Source: Spirochaetes bacterium ADurb.Bin133
GTDB lineage: Bacteria; Spirochaetota; GWE2-31-10; MWDO01
Assembly (NCBI GenBank): GCA_002070605.1
Contig: MWDO01000029.1
Span: 1-34,401 of the forward strand
Direction of reading: 5' to 3'
DNA: 34,401 nt
In this document: positions 8,577-16,353 of the stretch, in pieces
Numbering within the stretch: position 1 is the first letter of the stretch
How the letters are laid out: each line of letters opens with the position of its first letter
Position numbers and translations under genes: made by a program
Notes under the pieces: generated by a model
Seen by the model: only the letters and a program-made list of their open reading frames with translations
What the model was told of the DNA's origin: nothing
Databases searched by the model: none

Positions 8577-9293
8577 CTATTTCTCGCCGAGACTTAACGT
8601 TCTTAAATCGAGAGGTTTCAGAAAATATACAATATTTTCCGAAAGGTCTTTATTAACTCTTACCGATATTACCGAGCCGGCGTCGACGGGCTTGTTGTTG
8701 TTGAGTATAATTTTTTCATTAGAAGCAAACTTCTTTCTGCCGCCGTTAAAAAACGCGGGATTATCGACAAATTTTATTTCGCACGACGAATAAGCGTCGT
8801 TCTCGACAATAAGCTGTTTCATATCCTTCGACAAAGATACCTGATACTTAATTTCCGGCAACTCTAACTCTTCGGCGGTCTCGTAACCTTCGGGATCTAC
8901 CGTCAACATAACGTCTGAAAGATTGTCGGATTTATCGATAACTTCAATATGATAATCGCCAAGAAGAACTTTTTTTGCGTTGCCAATCTCAATAAAAGAA
9001 AAACCCGACAAAGTCTTATCGTTCCACTCGACTTTTGAGAGATTTTCCGCCTTGACAATCCACGAATATTCGGTATCTATATGAGTAATCTTGACCTCTT
9101 CTATATCCTCAAATCCGTTCTCGTCGCTCAAAATAAAATATATCGAAAGGTATATATAGTCGTTCAAAATATTCTCAAAACATCCCGCCTGATAAATAAG
9201 AATATTGTAGTTTGGAAACGAAATCGACGGCGGCTCGTTACCGCATGATATGAGAACGACGATTATAATTATAAACAACGCGATTTTCTTCAT
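8577..9293 (-). CDS. hypothetical lipoprotein
   Basis: I do not recognise the 238-aa product beyond its export signal. It has a type II signal peptide with lipobox VLISC (Cys17), followed by GNEPP. The rest is predicted to be beta-rich, with the look of an immunoglobulin- or fibronectin-like exported protein (segments such as YIYLSIYFILSDENGFEDI and VKITHIDTEYSW). There is no Shine-Dalgarno sequence. A promoter with -10 only 7 nt before the ATG suggests a leaderless mRNA, and the promoter spacer contains the window's repeat palindrome (see 9301-9329). It lies between mutS (convergent) and glgX (same strand, upstream). Confidence 0.75.
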   Translation of the reverse strand: MKKIALFIIIIVVLISCGNEPPSISFPNYNILIYQAGCFENILNDYIYLSIYFILSDENGFEDIEEVKITHIDTEYSWIVKAENLSKVEWNDKTLSGFSFIEIGNAKKVLLGDYHIEVIDKSDNLSDVMLTVDPEGYETAEELELPEIKYQVSLSKDMKQLIVENDAYSSCEIKFVDNPAFFNGGRKKFASNEKIILNNNKPVDAGSVISVRVNKDLSENIVYFLKPLDLRTLSLGEK

Positions 9294-9300
9294 TGATAGT

Positions 9301-9329
9301 AAAGTAGCGCATATGCGTCATTTTGTCAA
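9301..9329 (-). promoter_or_regulatory. promoter of the 9293 lipoprotein gene with GACGCATATGCGC palindrome in the spacer
   Basis: On the minus strand TTGACA (complement at 9324-9329) is followed by a 17-bp spacer and TACTTT (complement at 9301-9306). The -35 is a perfect consensus; the -10 is weak. The spacer contains GACGCATATGCGC, the same palindrome that forms the intergenic arrays elsewhere, with its CATATG core at 9310-9315. This placement between -35 and -10 is that of a repressor operator. The ATG is 7 nt downstream of the -10. Confidence 0.5.
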
Positions 9330-9333
9330 AATT

Positions 9334-11475
9334 TTATTTCAATATCAAAACCGCTACGCTTCTCGGATTAACGAGATACTTCGATTGATTATTTAGTTTT
9401 ATCTCTTTACCTTTCTCAAAAAAATCTTTGCCGCCGTCGGCGCTGGTATCTGCGACTCTATACCACGTCATATCTTTGTTTACATCGGGCAATAAAACCG
9501 TATGTTCGTTATGATCGGCGTTAAAAATATAAAAGAGGAAGTATTCGTTTTTTTCTTTAATCGGCGCTTCGCTTCCATCAATCAGGCAACATACCAGTTT
9601 CGCATTCGGATTATTCCAATCCGGCGGATCAAGATTCTCGCCGTACCATTGTATATCTGCGATCATATTATCATTCTGATCATGTCCGGTAAAAAATTTC
9701 CTTCTTTTATACACCGCGTAATCTTTTCTAAACTGTATAGCTTTTTTAATAAACGTAAAAATATCTTTGTTCTTTTCAACAAGCGTCCAATCGAACCAAT
9801 TAATATCGTTATCCTGACAATACGAGTTGTTATTTCCATTTTGCGTTCGTCCGAATTCGTCGCCTCCAAGCAACATTGGGGTGCCGAATGAAAACATCAG
9901 ATAACTTATAAAATTCTTTATCTGCCTAGTTCGTAAAGCGTTTACGTCGGGATCGTCCGTATCCCCTTCAAAACCGCAATTCCACGAATGATTATCGTTA
10001 GAACCGTCGTTGTTGTTTTCCAGATTGGCTTCATTGTGTTTGCGGTTATATGAAACCAGGTCTTTCAGACAAAAACCGTCGTGACAGGTAATAAAATTTA
10101 TCGAATTATACGCAGATCTGCCGTCGTCTTGATATAAATCGGCCGAGCCGGTAAGACGCGCCCCAAGTTCTTTCAACTGTCCGGCTTCTCCCTTAACAAA
10201 TTTCCTTATATTATCTCTGAATTTACCGTTCCACTCCGCCCAGTCTATAGGAAAGTTGCCGACTTCGTAAGTTCCAAGATCCCACGGCTCGGCTATAAGT
10301 TTTACTTTACATAAATCCGGATCTTGCGATATCGCGTCGAAAAAAGACGATCCCTTATAAAAACCGTTTTTTTCCCTTCCCAATACGGAAGCGAGATCAA
10401 ACCTAAATCCGTCCACGCGCATCTCTTTTACCCAATATCTCAACGAATCCATTACTAATCTTATTACCGCGGGGTGGGCGAGATTTAGCGAATTGCCGCA
10501 ACCTGTATAGTTCATATAGTATCTTTTTGGTTGCGAGGCGTCGCCGGTTAAGACGTAATAAGTAGGATTGTCTATCCCCTTAAGCGATAGCATAGCTCCA
10601 AGTTCGTTCCCTTCCGCAGTATGATTGTAAACGACGTCCAGTATTACTTCTATTCCGGCTTTGTGAAGCTCTTTAACCATTGTTTTAAATTCTTCAACCT
10701 GACATCCCGGACGCTTTTGAGTGGAATACGATATCTCCGGAGCAAAAAAACCCACAGTATTATACCCCCAGTAATTAGTCATTTTTTTATCGACAAGAAA
10801 ATCCTCGTTATAAATTTCATGAACCGGCAAAAATTCTATAGCGTTTATGCCAAGCTCTTTCAAATAAGGTATCTTATCTATTACTCCGAGATATGTTCCG
10901 GGCGCGTTGGATCCGGACGACTTATGCGCAGTCAGCCCTTTAACGTGCGCCTCGTAGATTATCAGATCCTCAAACCTCACGTCGGGGCTTTTATCGTCTT
11001 CCCAGTCAAAAGAGTCGTCTATGACTATCGATTTTGGAACTATTTTGGTATTATCCGTCTTATCCATAACAAGATCCTTACTTTGAGCGAAAGGATTGTA
11101 AGGCAACAACAAATTGTGTTTATTAAAATATTTCCCGGAAAACGCTTTAGAATACGGATCGGTAAGAAGTTTATTCTCGTTAAATCTCAGTCCGTATTGG
11201 GGCATATAAGGTCCCGCTATTTTATATCCGTAAAGTTGCCCGGCCTTGACGTTATGGACAAAGACATGCCAAATGTTTCTATCTCGATTTTCGACCCGGA
11301 TTATGTCCGTCGGATCGGCGTCGGGCGCGTCGAATAACAATAAGTAAACCTCCGTAGCGTTCTCCGAATAAATAGCAAAGTTTACTCCGTCCCCGACAAT
11401 TGTCGCGCCCAACGGATAAAACTTTCCTTCAGATATCTTCCTTTTTGTATGATGTTTTAATTTATAACTTGACAT
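9334..11475 (-). CDS. glgX: glycogen debranching enzyme GlgX (GH13 family)
   Basis: GlgX hydrolyses alpha-1,6 branches of phosphorylase-limited glycogen. The 713-aa protein begins with a CBM48-like domain (PLGATIVGDGVNFAIYSENA). It then has the GH13 TIM barrel, with region I VILDVVYNHT, region II DGFRFDLAS (nucleophile Asp360), region III LIAEPWDL (acid/base Glu396) and region IV ITCHDGF (Asp466). The isoamylase/GlgX-type LLGGDEFGRTQNGNNN follows. A C-terminal beta domain ends with NPRSVAVLIL. The ATG at 11475 follows AGGGGTTAGGAT. No other glycogen gene is adjacent, although an exported alpha-amylase lies at 27674. The gene starts just left of the element at 11541. Confidence 0.93.
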   Translation of the reverse strand: MSSYKLKHHTKRKISEGKFYPLGATIVGDGVNFAIYSENATEVYLLLFDAPDADPTDIIRVENRDRNIWHVFVHNVKAGQLYGYKIAGPYMPQYGLRFNENKLLTDPYSKAFSGKYFNKHNLLLPYNPFAQSKDLVMDKTDNTKIVPKSIVIDDSFDWEDDKSPDVRFEDLIIYEAHVKGLTAHKSSGSNAPGTYLGVIDKIPYLKELGINAIEFLPVHEIYNEDFLVDKKMTNYWGYNTVGFFAPEISYSTQKRPGCQVEEFKTMVKELHKAGIEVILDVVYNHTAEGNELGAMLSLKGIDNPTYYVLTGDASQPKRYYMNYTGCGNSLNLAHPAVIRLVMDSLRYWVKEMRVDGFRFDLASVLGREKNGFYKGSSFFDAISQDPDLCKVKLIAEPWDLGTYEVGNFPIDWAEWNGKFRDNIRKFVKGEAGQLKELGARLTGSADLYQDDGRSAYNSINFITCHDGFCLKDLVSYNRKHNEANLENNNDGSNDNHSWNCGFEGDTDDPDVNALRTRQIKNFISYLMFSFGTPMLLGGDEFGRTQNGNNNSYCQDNDINWFDWTLVEKNKDIFTFIKKAIQFRKDYAVYKRRKFFTGHDQNDNMIADIQWYGENLDPPDWNNPNAKLVCCLIDGSEAPIKEKNEYFLFYIFNADHNEHTVLLPDVNKDMTWYRVADTSADGGKDFFEKGKEIKLNNQSKYLVNPRSVAVLILK

Positions 11476-11580
11476 ATCCTAACCCCTTAAGATTCAATTT
11501 TATAACTTTTTTAAAAAAAGTAAAGTTAAATATAAAAAAAGAGCGCCCGTCGATTTTTTTGGAGAAGGAGGAAAATAAAT

Positions 11581-11640
11581 TGACACATATGCGTCGATAA
11601 CGCGCGACAATTGTCGTATAAAAATCGACGCATATGTGTC
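11581..11640. repeat. palindrome array of copy E3
   Basis: CATATG cores at 11586 and 11631 flank a CAATTG core at 11608, with spacings of 22 and 23 bp. The orientation is opposite to the other arrays: the hairpin partner (GATAACGCGCGAC) lies to the left of CAATTG. This is the shortest array in the window. The CAATTG box is slightly degenerate on one side (GCGACAATTGTCGT). Confidence 0.85.
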
Positions 11641-11649
11641 AAATTTTTT

Positions 11650-11761
11650 AAGTAGTAATTTATTTGTCATTTTCTAAAAATTTATCCAAATTTTTGTATA
11701 ACGTTTTCTATTTTTAGTTGTTATATATATTAAAGAAATATTAAAAAAAGGAGAAAACTTT
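11650..11761 (+). promoter_or_regulatory. conserved leader/promoter region of the element gene
   Basis: This 110-bp AT-rich stretch between the array and the gene is almost the same as positions 118-8 read on the minus strand in copy E1. Shared blocks include TCATTTTCTAAAAATTTAT, CAAATTTTTGTA, TTTTAGTTGTTATATATAT and the ribosome binding site AAAAAGGAGAAAA. Conservation of a non-coding leader between two copies, next to palindromes, suggests a promoter under control of the array. A TATATT/TATATA -10 candidate lies at about 11723-11731, but I cannot fix a -35. Confidence 0.5.
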
Positions 11762-12277
11762 ATGAAAAACAAAAAACATCTATTTCACTTTATAGTATCA
11801 GAATCTATGAATACCAATGTTATAAATTTTTTACTAAAAGAGTTCAAAATTAATACGTTTAGCGAGTTATTTGAAACGATGTTTCGTCTCATTAACAAAA
11901 AAGTCCTAAAGATGAAAAGAATAATAGGAAATCATCGCTCCGAATACGCCGTTATAGATAGCTCCGACGATAAAAGGCTGGATAAATATCTCCGGATTAA
12001 CGAATCTGATTATCTTCAAATAAAAAGATGGCATTCGTTGTATAACGAATTCGGTATGGCCTCGACGGTTCGCGATATTATACTGTTTTTCTATAACGGC
12101 GTTATGAAATACGGGTTGGAAGAATTTCTTGTGATCGTTGGTAAGAAATTGAAGATGGATAAATTGAAAAACGACTTTTTGGATAAAATGACACAACTGT
12201 TAAATATAACCGCTCGAAAACGGCTATTACACACGCTCGTAATCGAAAATTACCCAAAATACGTCTATTCTACGTAA
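11762..12277 (+). CDS. element-borne protein, possible tandem ribbon-helix-helix DNA-binding protein
   Basis: This 171-aa protein has no family I can name with certainty. By eye it has two similar strand-helix-helix units. The first is FHFIVSESMNTNVINFLLKE followed by FSELFETMFRLI (residues 8-48). The second is KYLRINESDYLQIKRWHSLY followed by MASTVRDIILFFYNGVM (about 76-120). Both resemble the ribbon-helix-helix fold. Two units in one chain would act as a pseudo-dimer, as needed for palindromic sites. It has some resemblance in style to the multi-copy DUF1564 proteins of Leptospira, which I cannot verify. A partial paralogue at 34168-34401 is about four-fifths identical over 77 residues, and a third copy starts at position 7. 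AGGAG precedes the ATG. The gene ends right at the element's right end. Confidence 0.75.
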   Translation: MKNKKHLFHFIVSESMNTNVINFLLKEFKINTFSELFETMFRLINKKVLKMKRIIGNHRSEYAVIDSSDDKRLDKYLRINESDYLQIKRWHSLYNEFGMASTVRDIILFFYNGVMKYGLEEFLVIVGKKLKMDKLKNDFLDKMTQLLNITARKRLLHTLVIENYPKYVYST

Positions 12278-12310
12278 AAACCGACGGCGGCGCGCGAATA
12301 TTTTTAATAT

Positions 12311-13483
12311 TCATTTAATCAGATTATCAACGATTTTTCTTGAAATATTTTCTATTATATCGACGTTCTCTATGGTTATATCGTTTTTCTCAACGTCTCT
12401 ATCCTCCGCAAATATATCCAGAGCGCGTTCCATGTATTTTTCGATATCTAAAAAACTTATAGTTGTTTTCAGGAAATAATCCACAAGCCGTTCGTTAACG
12501 CAGTTATAAAAAGCAGGATAAAGCCCGCCGTTTTTCCCGGACGCGTATGCAAAAGATAGCATTTTATATTTACTAAAATCTACCGGAAACAGTTGAAAAT
12601 TGACCGTTTTGCTAAAATCAAACCTGTTATACCGGTTTTCAAGAATTTCCGGGTAAAACAACGAATTCTGTATGGGGATAGCCATATCGTTAGGGCCTAT
12701 TTGAGCGTATATCTCGCCGTCTTTCATCTCTATCATCGAATGAATCAAAGATTGCGGATGGATAAGGACTTTTATACGGTCGTAGTCTATATCAAAAAAC
12801 TCTTTTGTTTCAATTACCTCGAGCCCTTTGTTAGCCATAGTCGCCGAGTCTATAGATATTTTACTTCCCATTTTCCATGTCGGATGATTGAGAGCCTCCG
12901 CGACCGTTATTTTATTCCATTCGGATTTGTCTAAATTTAAAAAAGGTCCGCCGGACGCCGTCAGATAAATTTTATCAATATCTTTACTGTTTTTATCTCT
13001 CAATAATTGAAAAATAGCGCTATGTTCCGAATCGACGGGAAGTATTGAACATCTGTTTTGACGCGCAGTTTTTTTTAAAAGGGGTCCGGCGCAAACCATG
13101 CTCTCTTTATTTGCCAGAGCGAGGTCGATGCCGTTTTCCAGACACTTTAGCGACGGAATAAGCCCCGATTTGCCCGATACTGCGTTCAGTATAATATCGT
13201 TTTTTTTATCCGAGCATAATTGTAATAGATACTCTATTCCCGAAAATATTTTTGTGTTTTTTATTGTAGCTCTATCGGAATTAAAATGCTCTTGACAACT
13301 CCCTTTATCCGTTATAACGGCGTATTCGGGAGAATGTTTTTCAATAATTTGTATCAATTTTTTTATATTTTTATTGGTAGAAACCGCGACAAGATTGAGA
13401 TTTTCTTTAAAATTCTCAAGTACTTTTAAAGCGGAATCTCCGATAGAACCGGTCGCGCCTAGTATTGAAAAATTCTTTCTCAT
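12311..13483 (-). CDS. dxr: 1-deoxy-D-xylulose 5-phosphate reductoisomerase Dxr
   Basis: Dxr converts DXP to 2-C-methyl-D-erythritol 4-phosphate, the committed step of the MEP isoprenoid pathway, using NADPH. The 390-aa protein has the nucleotide-binding GATGSIGDSAL near the N-terminus, ANKESMVCAG, the metal and substrate motif PVDSEHSAIFQ, TASGGPF, and the loop HPTWKMGSKISIDSATMANK with the following GLEVIE. The start overlaps the cdsA stop by 4 bp (ATGA), so translation is coupled. In many bacteria rseP follows dxr; here the operon ends and the E3 element comes next. Confidence 0.96.
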   Translation of the reverse strand: MRKNFSILGATGSIGDSALKVLENFKENLNLVAVSTNKNIKKLIQIIEKHSPEYAVITDKGSCQEHFNSDRATIKNTKIFSGIEYLLQLCSDKKNDIILNAVSGKSGLIPSLKCLENGIDLALANKESMVCAGPLLKKTARQNRCSILPVDSEHSAIFQLLRDKNSKDIDKIYLTASGGPFLNLDKSEWNKITVAEALNHPTWKMGSKISIDSATMANKGLEVIETKEFFDIDYDRIKVLIHPQSLIHSMIEMKDGEIYAQIGPNDMAIPIQNSLFYPEILENRYNRFDFSKTVNFQLFPVDFSKYKMLSFAYASGKNGGLYPAFYNCVNERLVDYFLKTTISFLDIEKYMERALDIFAEDRDVEKNDITIENVDIIENISRKIVDNLIK

Positions 13484-14406
13484 TTCTTAATAGCAAAATA
13501 GAGCTGTATTAAGATAAAATACGGCGGTAAGGTATAGAGAATAGAATCTACCGAATCAAGTATTCCGCCTCGTCCCATAATAATATTCCCCGAATCTTTG
13601 ACGTTAGCCGATCTTTTAAACACAGACTCGACAAGATCGCCGATGGGAACTATAAAACCCGTGATAATAGGAAATATGAAGTAAAACCACCAATCAAATC
13701 TGATAAATTGATTGAAAATTAAGTAAAATAGAGCGACCCAAAAAAATGTCGACAAATAACCGCCAATGTAGCCTGCCCAAGATTTCTTAGGACTTGCCGC
13801 AAGCCCGATAACGCTTTTTTTACCGAAAGCCATACCAAAAACGTAGGCAAAAATATCGTTAGACCAAACCAACACAATGAAAAAAACCGCCAGAAGCGAT
13901 CCGGTCATAGTTCCGGACGATTCGACGTTGAAAAAAATCGGAACCGGATTATCGGGCGTTCTATTCTGAATATTCAATAAAAACGGAACTAAAAAGGACG
14001 GAAGCCCAATGTACAAAACCCCAAAGAGCGAGTACGACATCTTTTCAAACGACCGCGTAAGATCCCTTTTAAAAATGTCCCTCGCGTAAATATACATAAT
14101 TACGGAAACAATATAGAGCGCAAATAAAATAAGCGTAAATTTCGATTTCTGCATATTAAATGCGTTTAAAGAGTACAAATATGCAAATATGTATATAACA
14201 CTATTTATTATCGGTAAAAAATATCTCCTGACGTTTATACCTTTCTGATAAATAAGATTACTAATCTCATAACTGCCAAAAATGGTAACTAATATTCCAA
14301 ATCCTATAAACACAAGGATATGATTAGATAAGGGCCAAAATAACGCAAAAAAAACTGCGGGAATAGCCGTCAAGGTCAAAATAAGTCTTTTCTGAAAATT
14401 TGTCAT
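13480..14406 (-). CDS. cdsA: phosphatidate cytidylyltransferase CdsA
   Basis: CdsA makes CDP-diacylglycerol from phosphatidic acid and CTP, the precursor of membrane phospholipids. The 308-aa protein is an integral membrane protein with about eight hydrophobic segments. The family signature is present near residues 180-215 as WSNDIFAYVFGMAFGK followed by SPKKSWAGYIGGY. A second conserved part is near the C-terminus, GDLVESVFKRSANVKDSG and GGILDSVDSIL. It overlaps uppS upstream and dxr downstream by 4 bp each. Confidence 0.95.
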   Translation of the reverse strand: MTNFQKRLILTLTAIPAVFFALFWPLSNHILVFIGFGILVTIFGSYEISNLIYQKGINVRRYFLPIINSVIYIFAYLYSLNAFNMQKSKFTLILFALYIVSVIMYIYARDIFKRDLTRSFEKMSYSLFGVLYIGLPSFLVPFLLNIQNRTPDNPVPIFFNVESSGTMTGSLLAVFFIVLVWSNDIFAYVFGMAFGKKSVIGLAASPKKSWAGYIGGYLSTFFWVALFYLIFNQFIRFDWWFYFIFPIITGFIVPIGDLVESVFKRSANVKDSGNIIMGRGGILDSVDSILYTLPPYFILIQLYFAIKK

Positions 14407-15089
14407 TTAACGCCCCCATATCTTCTGTCTCTATTATAAAAACTCTCGATCGCCGAGTCCATCTCTTCCGTTGTAAAATCAGGCCAATAACTCTTAGAAA
14501 CATAAAACTCCGAGTAAGCCGCCTGCCACAAAAAATAATTGCTGATACGAAATTCGGCGCCGGTTCTGACAATCAAGTCGGGATCCGGAAACCCCGAAGT
14601 TTTCAAGTATTTAGTAAAAACCTCTTCGGTAAACTCGCCGCCGTTCTCTGAACAACGTTTTGCCGCCTGTAAAATATCGTATTTCCCGGAATAATTCAGA
14701 GCCAACAGCAACGTAATCGAATCAAAATCTTTTGTCTCTTTTTCAACCCTGTCTATCGCTTTAAGAACTTTCACTGGAAGTTCTTCTCTATCCCCAACGT
14801 GCGCTATTCTTATCTTATTCTTAATGTAAAAGTCAAACTCTTTTTCCAGATGACTCGTAACAAGCCCCATAAGAAACGAGACCTCTTCAACCGAGCGCTT
14901 CCAATTCTCTTTTGAAAACGTATAGAGCGAAATATAAGGAATCTTAAGCTCTCTTGCCCGCATTACAATCTCTTTGGCTTTTTCAACGCCGGCGCTATGT
15001 CCGGCCGTTCGCGCTAAGCCCTTGTTTTTCGCCCATCGCCCGTTTCCGTCCATTATAAACGAAATATGCCTTAATTCGTTAGATTTCAA
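14403..15089 (-). CDS. uppS: undecaprenyl diphosphate synthase UppS (cis-prenyltransferase)
   Basis: UppS extends farnesyl diphosphate with isopentenyl units to the C55 carrier lipid of cell-wall synthesis. The 228-aa protein starts HISFIMDGNGRWAKNKG, with the catalytic Asp of MDGNGRWA. It has SLYTFSKENWKR and the conserved C-terminal block PDPDLIVRTGAEFRISNY followed by FLWQAAYSEFY. The usual RTSGE is RTGAE here, a mild change. It is slightly shorter than the usual 240-250 aa. Its start lies inside the 3' end of frr (11-bp overlap). Confidence 0.95.
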   Translation of the reverse strand: MKSNELRHISFIMDGNGRWAKNKGLARTAGHSAGVEKAKEIVMRARELKIPYISLYTFSKENWKRSVEEVSFLMGLVTSHLEKEFDFYIKNKIRIAHVGDREELPVKVLKAIDRVEKETKDFDSITLLLALNYSGKYDILQAAKRCSENGGEFTEEVFTKYLKTSGFPDPDLIVRTGAEFRISNYFLWQAAYSEFYVSKSYWPDFTTEEMDSAIESFYNRDRRYGGVK

Positions 15090-15636
15090 GAATTTCCTTT
15101 TCCTTTTTTTCTAAAATCGAGTTTATCTCTTTAATGTAATTATCCGTTGATTTCTGAATATCGTCTAATCCCTGTTTCTCTTGATCTTCGGTAATAGCGC
15201 GATCTTTTAAATATTTTTTGAGACTTTCATTGGAATCTCTTCTCAAATTTCTTATCGATACCCGCGCTTGTTCTCCGACGGCTTTTGCGTTCTTTACAAG
15301 TTCAAGTCTCGTCTCCTCCGTGAGCGGCGGTATAACAATCCTTATAACGTTGCCGTCGTTTGAGGGATTAAATCCCAATTCAGCTTTCTGTATGGCTTTT
15401 TCGATATTTTTTATCGTCGTTTTATCCCACGGCTGAATGAGTATAAGACGCGCCTCCGGGATAGAAATAGACGCGGTTTGATCTATCGGAGTCGGAGTTC
15501 CGTAATAATCCACCATTACGCCATCAAGAATCGCCGCGCTAGCCCTTCCCGTCCTTATTTTCTTAAGCTGTTCTTGAAAACTTGCAATACTCTTTTTTGC
15601 TTTGTCGTCAAAAGACTCCTTAACGCCGTTTAACAT
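15079..15636 (-). CDS. frr: ribosome recycling factor Frr
   Basis: Frr splits post-termination ribosomes together with EF-G. The 185-aa length is normal. Typical segments are visible: IRTGRASAAILDGVMVDYYG, PIDQTASISIPEARLILIQP, the AIQKAELGFNPSNDG region, and IRIVIPPLTEETRLELVK. AAGGAGAG, which overlaps the end of pyrH, provides the ribosome binding site. Confidence 0.97.
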   Translation of the reverse strand: MLNGVKESFDDKAKKSIASFQEQLKKIRTGRASAAILDGVMVDYYGTPTPIDQTASISIPEARLILIQPWDKTTIKNIEKAIQKAELGFNPSNDGNVIRIVIPPLTEETRLELVKNAKAVGEQARVSIRNLRRDSNESLKKYLKDRAITEDQEKQGLDDIQKSTDNYIKEINSILEKKEKEILEI

Positions 15637-15637
15637 A

Positions 15638-16351
15638 TTAACTCTCCTTAACTAAAGTTCCGACAATCTCGCCTCTGCAGGCTCTCTCCAGAGAGTCGTT
15701 GTCGTTCATATTAAAAACCATCAATTTCTGCTTATTTTTCTTAAGCATCAAAATTGAAGTCAAATCCATAACCTCTATCTCGCGACTTATAATCTCGTCG
15801 TAAGATATAGCGTCAAATTTTTTTGCGCCGCTGAATTTTTCAGGGTCCTTATCGTATATTCCGTCGACCTTAGTCGCTTTAAATAAACAATCCGAATTTA
15901 TCTGCAAAGCTCTTAGCGCGGCGGTTGTATCGGTAGAGAAAAAAGGATTGCCCGTGCCGCCGCAGAAGACAACGCATCCGTTTTTTTCGAATACCTCTTC
16001 AACCCTGTCTCTGTTGAACAGATCGACGATCCCTTCGATCTTAACGGCGGATTGCAGTAAAACCGGAATATTACGGTATCGGAGTCTCTCGGTAATTAGC
16101 AGACTATTAACGACGGTCGCCATCATGCCGACGCCGTCTCCGTATAACCTGTCAAAACCTTCCAGTTCGCCGCGAACTCCCCGGAAAATATTTCCTCCTC
16201 CTACTACTATTCCAAGTTCAACCTCTTTTTTTAGAATAATCTTCGCCAAACGTTCGCAGAATAAATTTAGAAATTCCAAAGAGATACCGGAAGGGAGATC
16301 CCCTTTAAGTACCTCCCCCGATATTTTTAACAGATACCTGTTTTTCTTCAA
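15638..16351 (-). CDS. pyrH: UMP kinase PyrH
   Basis: PyrH phosphorylates UMP to UDP and is usually regulated by GTP and UTP. The 237-aa protein has the amino-acid-kinase fold motifs LLKISGEVLKG, VVGGGNIFRG, GDGVGMMATVVN, FCGGTGNPFFSTDTTAALRA and FKATKVDGIYDKDP, then EVMDLTSILML. It follows the rpsB::tsf frame with a 2-bp gap and precedes frr by 1 bp, in the classical order rpsB-tsf-pyrH-frr. Confidence 0.96.
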   Translation of the reverse strand: MKKNRYLLKISGEVLKGDLPSGISLEFLNLFCERLAKIILKKEVELGIVVGGGNIFRGVRGELEGFDRLYGDGVGMMATVVNSLLITERLRYRNIPVLLQSAVKIEGIVDLFNRDRVEEVFEKNGCVVFCGGTGNPFFSTDTTAALRALQINSDCLFKATKVDGIYDKDPEKFSGAKKFDAISYDEIISREIEVMDLTSILMLKKNKQKLMVFNMNDNDSLERACRGEIVGTLVKES

Positions 16352-16353
16352 GC

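Larger units (their letters stand above)
11541..12296 (+). mobile_element. complete gene-bearing palindrome element (copy E3)
   Basis: This is the only copy whose two sides are both visible together with its gene. The left end GAGCGCCCGTCGATTTTTTTGG (from 11541) and the right end AAAACCGACGGCGGCGCGC (12277-12296) are inverted relative to each other with mismatches (GCGCC..CCGTCGGTTTTT on both inward strands). Between them lie a palindrome array (11581-11640), an AT-rich leader and the 171-aa gene. The element sits between the 5' end of glgX and the 3' end of dxr. I cannot define a target-site duplication by eye. No transposase motif is seen, so mobility is inferred from dispersal of the copies. 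Confidence 0.6.

Noticed and set aside
9502-9891. 129-codon plus-strand frame and similar frames opposite glgX, dxr and rpsB::tsf
   Set aside because: They are shadows of clear genes on the other strand with no starts, binding sites or family motifs.
11541-12296. Known insertion sequence with a transposase
   Set aside because: The 171-aa product shows no DDE, HUH or serine/tyrosine recombinase motif that I can see.
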